64,000 nt of DNA from Thiodiazotropha sp040507035 (GTDB lineage: Bacteria; Pseudomonadota; Gammaproteobacteria; Chromatiales; Chromatiaceae), in the NCBI GenBank assembly GCA_040507035.1, contig JBEVVR010000001.1:1-64000 (forward strand), written 5' to 3'. The notes under the pieces are model-generated. The model saw only the letters and a program-made list of their open reading frames with translations, ran no database searches and was not told the origin of the DNA. The position numbers and the translations under genes were made by a program. Each line of letters opens with the position of its first letter. Within the stretch, counting starts at the first letter, position 1. Shown piece after piece: positions 44,664 to 54,523 of the stretch.

Positions 44664-45632
44664 CTAGGTGCTATTGCCAATCACCGGGAAACGTTCAGCG
44701 ATCAATCCCAGGGCCTGCTGAAGTAGATCCCCCTCTTCATCCAGCCAGTTGCATCCATCGCAGCTGCGCAACCAGGTAAACTGCCGTTTCGCAAGCTGAC
44801 GAGTGGCGATGATACCCCGTTCGATCATGCCGTCCCGGGTCAGCTCACCGAGCAGATAGCCGAGCATTTGGCGATAGCCTACTGCCCGCATCGAGGGCAT
44901 CGCAGGGGAGAGATTACCCCGGCTCATCAATACCTTGACCTCCTGCTCGAAACCCTGCGCCAACATCTCATGGAAACGCCGTTCAATGCGCGCATGCAGG
45001 ACCGCCCTCTCCCTGGGCGCCCGAACCAGCTTGAGCACACTGTATGGAAAAGTATGACCAACACCACCCTGTTGAAGTTCAGTTAGGGGTTTTCCCGTAA
45101 TCTCAATCACCTCCAGTGCACGCAGAATACGTTGGGGGTCATTGGGGTGAATCCGCTCAGCCGCCTCGGGATCCCGATCCGAGAGGCGTTGATGGAGCTC
45201 AGGCAAACCAAACCTTTGCAACTCCTCCTGCAACCTGCTCCTGACAGCCGGATCGGCTTGCGGTAGATTGGATAGTCCCTCCTCGAGCGCTTTGAAATAG
45301 AGCATGGTACCGCCAACCAGAAGAGGCACACTGCCCGCCGCGGTGATCGCCGCCATCTCGGCGAGGGCATCCGCACGGAAAGCGGCTGCCGAATAGCTCT
45401 CGAAGGGATCCCTGATATCGATCAGTCGGTGGGGGGCGATCCTCAGCGTGGCCCGATCCGGTTTTGCGGTGCCAATGTCCATGCCCCGATAGATGAGCGC
45501 CGAATCGACACTGATGATCTGCAGCGGCAGATGTTTGACCAACTGCAGCGCGAGTTCCGTTTTTCCCGAAGCCGTAGGCCCCATCAGAAAAATGGCGGGT
45601 GGCAAGCCCCGGCTATCCTCTTCACTCTGCAT
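44664..45632 (-). CDS. miaA: tRNA dimethylallyltransferase
   Basis: 322 residues; adds dimethylallyl to A37 of tRNAs reading UNN codons. P-loop GPTASGKTELAL, SVDSALIYRGMDIGTAKP and VGGTMLYFKALEEGLS are diagnostic; the C-terminus has RQLAKRQFTWLR. The ATG directly follows the mutL stop, with no gap. Confidence 0.97.
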   Translation of the reverse strand: MQSEEDSRGLPPAIFLMGPTASGKTELALQLVKHLPLQIISVDSALIYRGMDIGTAKPDRATLRIAPHRLIDIRDPFESYSAAAFRADALAEMAAITAAGSVPLLVGGTMLYFKALEEGLSNLPQADPAVRSRLQEELQRFGLPELHQRLSDRDPEAAERIHPNDPQRILRALEVIEITGKPLTELQQGGVGHTFPYSVLKLVRAPRERAVLHARIERRFHEMLAQGFEQEVKVLMSRGNLSPAMPSMRAVGYRQMLGYLLGELTRDGMIERGIIATRQLAKRQFTWLRSCDGCNWLDEEGDLLQQALGLIAERFPVIGNST

Positions 45633-47408
45633 TCAACGTCCCCGCAAGAAGAGTCGATCCAATTCGCTCAGGGTCAGCTCTACCCAAGTGGGTCGGCCGT
45701 GATTGCATTGATCTGCCCTTTCGGTCCTCTCCATGTCCCGCAGCAAAGCGTTCATCTCATCCAACTCGAGACGCCGGTTCGCTCTTACCGAACCGTGACA
45801 TGCCATGGTGGCCAATACCTTATCGATCTCCAACTGCATGCGGTTGCTATCGCCATATTCCGCCAGATCGGATAGCAGATCACGCAACAAGCTCTCCGCA
45901 TCAGCTCCTCGAAGCAGGGCCGGTAGAGTACGAACCGCCAGGGAATCTCGCCCCATGCGACTGACCTCTATGCCGATTCGTTTCAGTAGCGGTTGAAACT
46001 CTTCAACCCTATCGGCCTCGGAGGGACTGACCGCAACACTCACCGGAACCAGCAACGGCTGGCTGGTGATGCCGTGGTCGCCATAGGTCTGCTTGAAACG
46101 CTCATAGGTGATCCGCTCGTGGGCCGCATGCATATCGACCAACACCAAACCCTGACTGTTCTGCGCCAGGATATAGACACCGTGGAGCTGTCCCAGGGCG
46201 AAACCCAAGGGGGGACTGTTCTCCGTCTTAGGCAGCTCTTGCTCCCCGTTTTCTTCAATCCTCTGGGGGCGCTGTGCCGCAAATGCAGCCCGATAGGCGG
46301 CGGGCCGCTCCGCCAGACCCAAATTCATTCCCTGCTGTTGTGGTTGCCCTGATTGCCTTGGATTCACCAGGGTCGGGGTTTCGACCACTGGTTCCTGGGC
46401 GGCTTGGGGTCTTGTCTGCGCCAATAGACGATGCAGGCCGCGATAGATGAAATCGTGAACCGAACGACTGTCGCGAAAACGTACTTCATGTTTCGTCGGA
46501 TGGACATTGACATCCACCATGCGCGGATCCAAATCGAGAAACAGCAGATAGGCCGGATGACGGCCATGGTAGAGAACATCCTGATAACCCTGGCGGATGG
46601 CGTGGGTCACCAGCTTATCCCTGACCATGCGCTGATTGACATAGAAATACTGCATATCGGCCTGAGAACGGGAAAAGCTGGGTCTTGCCACCCAGCCGCT
46701 CAGACGTAGCTCACCAGCCTGCTCGTCGATGGCAAGGGCCTGATCAAGGAACTCCGCTCCCAGTATCTCAATGATCCGCCGCTCCCTCTGTTGGTGGTCA
46801 CTGCAAGGCGCGAGGGCAAAGATTCGCCGTCGATTGTGGTGCAAAGAAAAGCCGACCTCGAAGTGGGCCAGTGCCAAGCGCTGAACAAGGGTGTTGATGT
46901 GGTTGAATTCGGTCTTCTCGGTACGCAGAAACTTACGCCTGGCCGGAGTATTGAAAAAGAGATCACAGACCTCGACACTGGAGCCTTGGGGATGGGCGGC
47001 GGGTTTGCTTTCTGCTACCTGGTCCGATCCATCACCAGAGACCTCCCACGCTTCCTCGGCTTGCTGATGCCGTGAAATCAGTCTGAGCCGGGAGACAGAA
47101 CTGATGCTGGGAAGGGCTTCCCCCCTAAACCCCATGCTGCGCAGTGACTCCAGATCCCTGAATTCACTGACCTTGCTGGTGGCGTGTCGCGATAGCGCCA
47201 AGTCCAACTCCCGCTTTGCGATGCCGACACCGTCATCGCGAACCAGAATGCGCTTGATGCCCCCCTGCTCGATCTCGATATCGATCTGACGCGCCCCCGC
47301 ATCGAGACTATTCTCCACCAACTCCTTGACCACGGAAGCAGGACGCTCCACCACTTCACCGGCGGCAATCTGATTGATCAGTTGTGGCGGGAGAATACGA
47401 ATAGGCAT
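45633..47408 (-). CDS. mutL: DNA mismatch repair protein MutL (endonuclease type)
   Basis: 591 residues from MPIRILPPQLINQIAAGEV; an upstream in-frame ATG (47468) would add a non-conserved leader. N-terminal GHKL ATPase with GFRGEALPSISSVS. In the C-terminal domain, DMHAAHERITYE matches the metal-binding DQHA-x2-E-x4-E endonuclease motif with Met for Gln, and ACHGSVRANR and CNHGRPTW are also present. This points to a nicking MutL working without MutH. Confidence 0.96.
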   Translation of the reverse strand: MPIRILPPQLINQIAAGEVVERPASVVKELVENSLDAGARQIDIEIEQGGIKRILVRDDGVGIAKRELDLALSRHATSKVSEFRDLESLRSMGFRGEALPSISSVSRLRLISRHQQAEEAWEVSGDGSDQVAESKPAAHPQGSSVEVCDLFFNTPARRKFLRTEKTEFNHINTLVQRLALAHFEVGFSLHHNRRRIFALAPCSDHQQRERRIIEILGAEFLDQALAIDEQAGELRLSGWVARPSFSRSQADMQYFYVNQRMVRDKLVTHAIRQGYQDVLYHGRHPAYLLFLDLDPRMVDVNVHPTKHEVRFRDSRSVHDFIYRGLHRLLAQTRPQAAQEPVVETPTLVNPRQSGQPQQQGMNLGLAERPAAYRAAFAAQRPQRIEENGEQELPKTENSPPLGFALGQLHGVYILAQNSQGLVLVDMHAAHERITYERFKQTYGDHGITSQPLLVPVSVAVSPSEADRVEEFQPLLKRIGIEVSRMGRDSLAVRTLPALLRGADAESLLRDLLSDLAEYGDSNRMQLEIDKVLATMACHGSVRANRRLELDEMNALLRDMERTERADQCNHGRPTWVELTLSELDRLFLRGR

Positions 47409-47515
47409 TTTGGGCGACAGTTTTCGTGACAATAGACTATTGTGCCATCCATCCCCTGCGGGAACCATGGCCTGGTGGGTAGGAAGCGGATCAAAGAGAG
47501 CAGGTTGTTGAGAAC

Positions 47516-48832
47516 TCAGCCGCCAGGTATCTGCAGCACCTGTCCTATGCGGATGGTATCGTCCTTCAACTCATTGGTTTTGCGCAGCCGACTGACACTG
47601 ACCTGATAGCGATTGGCGATGGCGATCAGGGTATCACCCCGGGAAATCACATGCTTACGCGGACGCTTCTTGGCCTGATTGGAGGCAAGCAGGGTACCTG
47701 GAGGTGGTTGATACTTGAAATAGTCACGAATACCCTTCATCAGGGCAGTCGCCACCTTTTGCTGATGTTTTTTATCCCTCAGGCGGCGCTCCTCTTCCGG
47801 ATTGGAGATATAGGCGGTCTCTACCAGCATCGAGGGGATGTCAGGTGATTTCAATACCACAAAACCCGCCTGTTGCACTTTCCGTTTGTGCGTCTTGCCA
47901 AGCTTTCTGAGCTGCTTGAACACCCGGTCAGCCGCGGTTGAACTTGCCTGCAGTGTACCTATCTGGGAGAGATCCAGCAGCACCGAGGCGAGCATGTCGT
48001 CCTTATCCTCGAGGGAGACACCACCGACGAGATCAGCACTGTTTTCTCTCTCCGCCAACCAACGGGCTGCCTCGCTTGAGGCCCCCCTTCGTGACAGGGT
48101 GTAGACTGAGGACCCTGTTACCCGGGGGTCTTTAAAGGCATCGGCATGGATCGAGACAAAGAGATCCGCCTGAGCCTCCCGCGCCTTGGCGATACGCTTG
48201 CGCAGGCCAAGATAGTAGTCACCATCGCGTATCAACACCCCGCGCATGCCCTTTTGCTGATTGATCAGGGCAACCAGCTTGCGTCCGATCGCCAGCACCA
48301 CATCCTTCTCGTAGGTGCCTCTTTTACCCCGGGCACCGGGATCCTCACCACCATGACCTGGATCCACGGCAATCACCACATCCCGCTGTCCCAAGGCTTT
48401 GGCGGTCTTCACCGGTTGCGAACGACCACTGGCAGTCACCTTGCCGTCATAGAGATCGATGACCAGGCGATGGCCATATTCCCGGTTCGGCTTGAGGGAA
48501 AAACTCTTCGGTTTGACCGCGCTGGTGAGATCGAACACCACCCGCATGTCCTTTTTATTGCGCACTGCCGAGCGCATCCCGCGGATGATCTTGTTCTCTT
48601 TTGTCGGATCGGGGAGATGCTTGGTGAGCGAGGTATTCTTCAGATCGAGAACCAGTCGATCGGGGGCCTTGAGGGTGAAGATCTTGTGTCTGATCTGGCT
48701 ATTGGCGTCAAACACCAATCTCACATGATCGGGAGCGGACCAGATACGCAATCCGGTGATTTGAGACTGTTTCGCATAGAGAGGGAAGCTGCTGAGCAAC
48801 GCGAGTAGCAGCAGTAACCAACTTTTCCTCAT
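47516..48832 (-). CDS. N-acetylmuramoyl-L-alanine amidase (AmiB/AmiC type, with LysM)
   Basis: 438-residue periplasmic cell-wall hydrolase for septal splitting. Signal peptide MRKSWLLLLLALLSSFPLYA, AMIN domain (about 25–125), Amidase_3 domain with zinc ligands in DPGHGGEDPGARG, the YEKDVVL glutamate and SIHADAF, catalytic MLVETAYISNPEE, then a C-terminal LysM (HVISRGDTLIAIANRY). The start at 48832 is the first that gives a proper signal peptide. Sits between tsaE and mutL. Confidence 0.93.
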   Translation of the reverse strand: MRKSWLLLLLALLSSFPLYAKQSQITGLRIWSAPDHVRLVFDANSQIRHKIFTLKAPDRLVLDLKNTSLTKHLPDPTKENKIIRGMRSAVRNKKDMRVVFDLTSAVKPKSFSLKPNREYGHRLVIDLYDGKVTASGRSQPVKTAKALGQRDVVIAVDPGHGGEDPGARGKRGTYEKDVVLAIGRKLVALINQQKGMRGVLIRDGDYYLGLRKRIAKAREAQADLFVSIHADAFKDPRVTGSSVYTLSRRGASSEAARWLAERENSADLVGGVSLEDKDDMLASVLLDLSQIGTLQASSTAADRVFKQLRKLGKTHKRKVQQAGFVVLKSPDIPSMLVETAYISNPEEERRLRDKKHQQKVATALMKGIRDYFKYQPPPGTLLASNQAKKRPRKHVISRGDTLIAIANRYQVSVSRLRKTNELKDDTIRIGQVLQIPGG

Positions 48833-48935
48833 TTCCCCATGACCTTTGAATCCGAACAAATTCATCCTAAAAATAGCACGCATTAACCATTTTTCCAAGG
48901 TTTTCTGGAAGATAGCTTGCTTTCCTTTAAAAAAC

Positions 48936-49412
48936 TTAAACTTTTTCCAGGGCTTTCTTCAGCCGCGGTAGCAGCTCGGCACCCCGCTCTGTATCGGCGC
49001 TCAACCTGAGTCCACGCGCTGCTTCCCGGTAGCTTATCTGAATCCTGAGATCGGCTCGGGGCAACAGACCCGCGCCCTTTTCAGGCCACTCGATCAACAG
49101 CAGCGCATCCTCGCCCAGCAGATCTTCTATGCCCAGATAGTCCAGCTCTCTGGGATCCGACAACCGATAGAGATCAAAATGGTAGTAGGATCGCCCACCG
49201 AGTTCATAGGGTTCGAGGAGTGTATAGGTCGGACTTTTGACCCTGCCCTGATAACCCAGCTCTCTCAAAAAGCCTCTGACCAGGGTTGTCTTACCGGTTC
49301 CGAGCTCACCCTCGAGATAGACAATAAAGGGTGGTGCGCAGTTCAACGCCAGGCAACCGCCAACAGCCTCCTGGCGATCCTCACCCTCAATCTCGATCTC
49401 AAACACCCTCAC
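48936..49412 (-). CDS. tsaE: tRNA threonylcarbamoyladenosine biosynthesis ATPase TsaE
   Basis: 158 residues; works with TsaB and TsaD to make t6A37 in ANN-decoding tRNAs. P-loop LEGELGTGKTTLVRGFLREL, SPTYTLLEPYE and the HFDLYRL and LLIEWPEKG segments are family marks. Its start lies 14 nt inside the end of nnr, so translation is coupled. Confidence 0.95.
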   Translation of the reverse strand: MRVFEIEIEGEDRQEAVGGCLALNCAPPFIVYLEGELGTGKTTLVRGFLRELGYQGRVKSPTYTLLEPYELGGRSYYHFDLYRLSDPRELDYLGIEDLLGEDALLLIEWPEKGAGLLPRADLRIQISYREAARGLRLSADTERGAELLPRLKKALEKV

Positions 49413-50898
49413 TCCCCGGATTCAGGAGGCCCCGAATCTGCGGCAACAGGTCACTGGCCAGGAGGCCGATTTCACCTGCCAACGCCGCTCTGTCTCCTGC
49501 CGCGGCATGCAGGCAGACACCCAATTCAGCCGCATCACGCAGGGCATAGCCCTGGGCAAGAAAGGCGCCGACCATCCCGCTCAACAGATCTCCGCTTCCT
49601 CCGGTGGCCATCCCGGGATTGCCGTCACTACAGAGCGCGGGAGGCTGAGGCGAAGCGTCCCTGATCAGGGTTCCGGCGCCTTTCAGTACCACCACACCGC
49701 CAAAACGCTGCTGCATGGCCTCACAGGCGGCGAAGCGATCACTCTCAACCCTGGCGATATCCCACTGCAGAAGTCTGGCGGCCTCGCCGGGATGGGGTGT
49801 CAGTACCCAGCTATCCCGTCGCCGTGGTTCCTGGCTCAACCAATAGAGCCCGTCGGCATCGACCAGGGTAGGAAGCGGGCTGGCCTGAACTGCTCCATAG
49901 ACCATTGCGCCCCACTCCCGGCGGCCGAGGCCGGGACCAAGGACCAGGGCGTCTGCCTGCTGCATCAAACCAGCAATCTCTTCCGCTTCGGTCACCCCAG
50001 AAACCATCAGTTCGGGGCGCCCCAGATTGAGGTACTGGGCATGATCCGGGTGGGTCGCCAAGGTAACCAGACCCGCGCCACTCCTGGCAGCGGCTTCGGC
50101 AGCCAGCCGCGCGGCCCCCGGGTATCCCCTGTCACCGGCGACAACCAGCAGATGGCCGAAATCACCCTTATGGGCCGAACGCCTGCGGGAAGGGACCATG
50201 GCGGAGCGTTTGTGCCAATCGATGCGCTTGCAGGCAAGCCGCTGTTGAGCATAGACCCGGGCCGGCACCTCGAGGGCGTGGAAAACGATCTCGCCACAGC
50301 AATCGGGGCCGCCCGCGGTGAACATCCCCTGTTTCAGTCCGATGAAGCTGATGGTGGCCGCCGCCTCGATGGCACATCCCATAATCCGACCGCTATCGGC
50401 ATGCAACCCGGAGGGTATATCGATGGCAAACACCTCCGCCCGATGGCTGTTGATCGCTTCAATGGCCGATGCCCAGTGAGCGCTGATATCGCGTTCGAGC
50501 CCGGTACCCAGGATGGCATCCACGATGAGCTCGGGATTACCCAGGTTTTCAAATGGCTCGATGGCATGACCCAGCGCTCTCCAGGACTCCGCCATGGCCA
50601 GGGCGTCTGCCTTCAGTTTCGACGCATCCCCCAACTGCAACACCCGTACCCGCAGGCCGGCCTGACTCGCCAGGCGGGCAAGCACGTAACCATCCCCGCC
50701 GTTGTTACCCATACCGCAGACCACCAGGATCTCGGATAGATCGGGCCAGCGCTGTTGCATGAAACGAAAGGCACTGCTGCCGGCGCGCTCCATCAATTCC
50801 GCCCCCGGGATATTGAACTCCTCGATGGCGATGCGATCGAGCTCCCTCACCTGGTCGGCCGTGTATAGCGCGTAGGGCAATCCCTCGATTTGTGGCAT
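49399..50898 (-). CDS. nnr: Bifunctional NAD(P)H-hydrate repair enzyme (epimerase/dehydratase)
   Basis: 499 residues from MPQIEGLPYALYTADQV. N-terminal YjeF_N epimerase (GMGNNGGDGYVLARL) and C-terminal ADP-dependent dehydratase of the ribokinase fold (VLTPHPGEAARLL, NPGMATGGSGDLLSGM). Repairs hydrated NAD(P)H. In-frame ATGs upstream at 50907 and 50979 would only add a non-conserved leader. Divergent from queG. Confidence 0.94.
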   Translation of the reverse strand: MPQIEGLPYALYTADQVRELDRIAIEEFNIPGAELMERAGSSAFRFMQQRWPDLSEILVVCGMGNNGGDGYVLARLASQAGLRVRVLQLGDASKLKADALAMAESWRALGHAIEPFENLGNPELIVDAILGTGLERDISAHWASAIEAINSHRAEVFAIDIPSGLHADSGRIMGCAIEAAATISFIGLKQGMFTAGGPDCCGEIVFHALEVPARVYAQQRLACKRIDWHKRSAMVPSRRRSAHKGDFGHLLVVAGDRGYPGAARLAAEAAARSGAGLVTLATHPDHAQYLNLGRPELMVSGVTEAEEIAGLMQQADALVLGPGLGRREWGAMVYGAVQASPLPTLVDADGLYWLSQEPRRRDSWVLTPHPGEAARLLQWDIARVESDRFAACEAMQQRFGGVVVLKGAGTLIRDASPQPPALCSDGNPGMATGGSGDLLSGMVGAFLAQGYALRDAAELGVCLHAAAGDRAALAGEIGLLASDLLPQIRGLLNPGSEGV

Positions 50899-51034
50899 GA
50901 CTCGCATTCGGCAACCATACCCTGTTGCCCAGGTGGGTTCAAAATCTCTTCGCCCTGAGTAATAGGAGCGCTTCGACAACTGGGTTATAGTGGCACTCTG
51001 ATACTCATTCCGCTTCAGCCTTTCGCTACCATCG

Positions 51035-52126
51035 ATGCCAGCCCAATACCCACTGCAAGATGCTCAACTTGCACAGTTGACCCAGAAGATTAAGGCATGG
51101 GCCCACTCCCTGGGATTGAGTGCCATAGGGATCACCGACACAGACTTGGGGAGTACGCAAGCCAGGCTTGAGGCATGGCTTGGTAACGGGCATCAGGGTG
51201 AGATGGCGTACATGGAAAAACATGGTACCAAACGCTGCCGTCCAGCAGAGCTGGTACCCGGTACCCTGCGGATAATTTCGGCCAGATTGGACTACCTCCC
51301 GCAGACCCTTGAACAGTCTGCACAGATTCTTGCGGATCCCGAGCTCGGTTTTGTCGCCCGCTATGCCCTGGGACGTGACTATCACAAGGTGCTGCGCAAA
51401 CGCTTGCAGAGACTGGTGGAGCTAATACGTGGCGAGGTGAATGACGCCCTGTGCCGGGTATTTGTCGACTCCGCGCCGGTGATGGAAAAGCCCCTGGCGC
51501 AAAAAGCCGGACTGGGATGGATCGGTAAACACACCAACCTGATCGCCAGGGATGGTGGATCCTGGTTCTTCCTCGGGGAGATCTACACCAATCTGCCCCT
51601 GATCTGTGATAACCCCGCAACGGATCACTGCGGCGATTGCACGGCCTGTATCAGCTGCTGCCCTACCCAGGCCATCATCGCCCCTTATCAGCTCGATGCA
51701 AGGCGTTGTATCTCCTATCTGACCATTGAGCTCCAGGGAGCCATCCCTGAAGCGTTCAGACGGGATATAGGGAACAGGATATTTGGTTGTGACGACTGCA
51801 TGCAGGTCTGTCCATGGAACCGTTTTGCCACACTTAGCCGGGAACTCGACTTTCTACCCCGCGCCTCCCTGGAGAGCTCCACCCTGATCGACCTGTTCAA
51901 CTGGGATGAAGCCAGCTTCCTGAAACGAACCGAGGGCTCTGCCATCCGCCGTTTGGGCCATACACGCTGGCTGAGGAACATCGCCATAGCACTGGGTAAC
52001 GCCCCCCGGGATGATGGGATTGTCGCTGCCCTGCAGAAACGCCTGCAACACCCGTCGCCATTGGTCAGGGAACACGTGGAGTGGGCCTTGCGACAGCAGG
52101 GCGTGAATAACGCTTGCTCTCGATAA
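51035..52126 (+). CDS. queG: Epoxyqueuosine reductase
   Basis: 363-residue cobalamin and iron-sulfur enzyme, last step of queuosine synthesis in tRNA. Catalytic and cobalamin part includes VDSAPVMEKPLAQKAGLGWIG across positions 143–163; two 4Fe-4S motifs CGDCTACISCCP and CDDCMQVCPWN; a short HEAT-like end (about 300–360). Convergent with orn. Confidence 0.96.
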   Translation: MPAQYPLQDAQLAQLTQKIKAWAHSLGLSAIGITDTDLGSTQARLEAWLGNGHQGEMAYMEKHGTKRCRPAELVPGTLRIISARLDYLPQTLEQSAQILADPELGFVARYALGRDYHKVLRKRLQRLVELIRGEVNDALCRVFVDSAPVMEKPLAQKAGLGWIGKHTNLIARDGGSWFFLGEIYTNLPLICDNPATDHCGDCTACISCCPTQAIIAPYQLDARRCISYLTIELQGAIPEAFRRDIGNRIFGCDDCMQVCPWNRFATLSRELDFLPRASLESSTLIDLFNWDEASFLKRTEGSAIRRLGHTRWLRNIAIALGNAPRDDGIVAALQKRLQHPSPLVREHVEWALRQQGVNNACSR

Positions 52127-52153
52127 CAGGCAGCAGCGGACCCCGGAGTGAGG

Positions 52154-52702
52154 TCAGGGCAGGCGCAGAAAATGGTCGCGATAGTAACACAGCTCGGCGA
52201 TTGAATCCCGGATATCGTCCAGCGCCAGGTGCTTTCCCGCCTTGCTGAAACCCTCACTCAGCGATGGTGCCCAGCGATTGACCAGTTCCTTCAAGGTACT
52301 GACATCCAGATTCCGATAGTGAAAGAAGCCCTCAAGGTCCGGCATCAGCCTGGCGAGAAAGCGCCTATCCTGGCAAATCGAGTTACCGCACATGGGTGAT
52401 GCCCCTGGAGGCAGATATTTCTGCAAAAAATCCAGGGTTTCAGCTTCCGCCCTTGCTGCATCATAGTCACTCCGCCTTACCCGTTCGATCAAACCGGAGG
52501 CACCGTGTTGACGCTGATTCCACTCGTCCATTGCATCCAATCTCTGCTGGGGCTGGTGAATCGCAAGCATCGGCCCCTCGGCGAGGATATTGAGGCGCAT
52601 ATCGGTGACAATGGTGGCAATCTCGATAATCTCATCATGCTGGGTATCCAGCCCAGTCATTTCCAGATCGATCCAAATCAGATTGGAGGCATCTACAGGC
52701 AT
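52154..52702 (-). CDS. orn: Oligoribonuclease
   Basis: 182-residue DEDDh 3'-5' exonuclease that hydrolyses diribonucleotides, including pGpG from c-di-GMP breakdown. LIWIDLEMTGLD (Exo I), GNSICQDRRFLARLMP (Exo II) and KHLALDDIRDSI (Exo III with His) are intact. Essential in many gammaproteobacteria. Convergent with queG, 27 nt apart. Confidence 0.97.
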   Translation of the reverse strand: MPVDASNLIWIDLEMTGLDTQHDEIIEIATIVTDMRLNILAEGPMLAIHQPQQRLDAMDEWNQRQHGASGLIERVRRSDYDAARAEAETLDFLQKYLPPGASPMCGNSICQDRRFLARLMPDLEGFFHYRNLDVSTLKELVNRWAPSLSEGFSKAGKHLALDDIRDSIAELCYYRDHFLRLP

Positions 52703-52855
52703 CTTGTTATCCTTGTTTAACTACAGCTTGCTGATTCTAGCAGGAAGCCGCCTCTCTCTGTATTCTAGGGTCTGTATTTATAGAAAGAGTGATTTTTTTC
52801 AACCGCTGGTATCTAACAGAGAATAGCGACTCAATTCACGACTCAAACAGGATCG

Positions 52856-54094
52856 ATGCCACTTTTTAGCCAAATTTTTCTCCTCTTCCTCTTGCTTGGC
52901 ACCCTGCTCCAGCTCTGGTTGCTGCTGCGCCATCTCGGGCATGTGCAGCGACACCGCAGCCAGGTACCCGGTGAATTCAGTGACAAGGTGAGCCTTGCCG
53001 ATCACCAGAAAGCCGCGGATTACACCCAGGCAAAAGGGCGACTCGCAATCATCGAAACGCTGTTGGGGGTAGCTTTACTGCTGATCTGGACCCTGGGCGG
53101 TGGGATAGACCTGTTGCACCACTATTGGCGCGGCTTTGAATGGCATGAGATCCTCATCGGCATGCTGTTGATCTTCTCTTTCTTCCTCATCAACAGCCTG
53201 TTGGAGATGCCTTTCAATCTGTATCGTACTTTCCGTCTGGAAATGGCATTCGGCTTCAATCGCACTACCCCCCTCCAGTACCTCAAGGATCGGCTGCTTG
53301 GCTTGCTGCTCTCGATCCTGTTGGGCGCCCCCCTGCTCTGGATCATACTGCAACTGATGCAGAGTGCGGGCCACTACTGGTGGCTTGCGGCATGGGTCGT
53401 GTGGATGGGGTTCACCCTCACCTTGAGCTGGGCCTATCCGAAGTTCATCGCTCCGCTGTTCAATAAATTCACGCCCCTGGATGAGGGCGAAATGCGCAGC
53501 CGCATCCAATCACTGCTACAGCGCTGCGGCTTTATCAGTGACGGCATCTTCGTCATGGATGGCTCAAAGCGGTCGAGTCACGGCAATGCCTATTTCACCG
53601 GATTCGGCAAGAGCAAGCGCATCGTCTTTTTCGATACCCTGCTCGAAGCCCTGACTATCGATGAGATGGAGGCGGTCCTCGCTCACGAACTCGGTCATTT
53701 CCGCTTCAAGCATATCCTCAAGCAGATGTTACTGATGGGCCTGCTCTCGCTTATCGGCCTCGCCCTACTCGGTTGGCTCTCCCAGCAACCCTGGTTCTAC
53801 AACGGCCTGGGAATCAGCCAGGCATCCAACGCCGCCGCCCTGCTGCTGTTCATGTTGGTACTCCCTGTGTTCACTATATTCTTCACGCCTCTGGGGAGTT
53901 ATCTCTCACGTCGTTACGAATTTCAGGCCGATAACTTTGCGGTAAGCCAAACCAGTGGGGAGTATCTTGTACAGGCGCTGGTCAAGCTCTATCAAGACAA
54001 TGCGAGCACATTGACACCGGATCCGCTCTACTCCCTGTTTCACGACAGCCATCCACCGGCGCCGGTACGCATTGCCAATATCCGCAGTCGTTAA
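52856..54094 (+). CDS. M48-family membrane metalloprotease (Ste24/CAAX protease-like)
   Basis: 412 residues, about 7 helices. N-terminal Ste24-type extension with EMPFNLYRTFRLEMAFGFN, then the zinc motif HELGH at 277–281 and the third ligand in RRYEFQADNFAV. The domain layout matches Ste24p rather than HtpX. Bacterial members take part in membrane protein quality control; the substrate is unknown. Divergent from orn. Confidence 0.92.
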   Translation: MPLFSQIFLLFLLLGTLLQLWLLLRHLGHVQRHRSQVPGEFSDKVSLADHQKAADYTQAKGRLAIIETLLGVALLLIWTLGGGIDLLHHYWRGFEWHEILIGMLLIFSFFLINSLLEMPFNLYRTFRLEMAFGFNRTTPLQYLKDRLLGLLLSILLGAPLLWIILQLMQSAGHYWWLAAWVVWMGFTLTLSWAYPKFIAPLFNKFTPLDEGEMRSRIQSLLQRCGFISDGIFVMDGSKRSSHGNAYFTGFGKSKRIVFFDTLLEALTIDEMEAVLAHELGHFRFKHILKQMLLMGLLSLIGLALLGWLSQQPWFYNGLGISQASNAAALLLFMLVLPVFTIFFTPLGSYLSRRYEFQADNFAVSQTSGEYLVQALVKLYQDNASTLTPDPLYSLFHDSHPPAPVRIANIRSR

Positions 54095-54226
54095 CACCGA
54101 GGCATATTGATGATAGTCCTGGATCCACAATGGTCGTTGAGCAAAACAGACGTGGATGGTCGAAAGTCGGACTTTACCATTGGCGTATTCACAACGACAC
54201 TATTCACTGGTTAATGGAGATAGCAG

Positions 54227-54511
54227 ATGATGAAAACCCTGATCCCAGCAATTATGCTGACTTTAACATCAACCACCTCACTCGCGGGCGACCCCGCGAT
54301 GGGTAAAGAGTTGACCGAAAAGCACTGTGTCAGATGCCATGGCAGCGAAGTCTACACGCGGGAGAACAGACGCGTTACCAGCCTGCCGGGATTGCACAAG
54401 CAGGTACGTTTTTGTGAACAGAATCTTGGATTGACCTGGTTTGATGACCAGATCGAAGACACCTCAACCTACCTCAACCTTGAATATTATAAATTCGACA
54501 CGACTCCCTGA
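54227..54511 (+). CDS. Small secreted monoheme cytochrome c
   Basis: 94 residues. Signal peptide MMKTLIPAIMLTLTSTTSLA, then GDPAMGKELTEKHC with heme motif CVRCH (C34, C37, H38). After the motif there is no methionine at all; the candidate distal ligand is H57 (LPGLHKQV), and an extra cysteine C63 is present. So the heme may be bis-His or Cys coordinated, unusual for class I. 13 nt before rsgA on the same strand. Confidence 0.8.
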   Translation: MMKTLIPAIMLTLTSTTSLAGDPAMGKELTEKHCVRCHGSEVYTRENRRVTSLPGLHKQVRFCEQNLGLTWFDDQIEDTSTYLNLEYYKFDTTP

Positions 54512-54523
54512 GACACGCATCTG

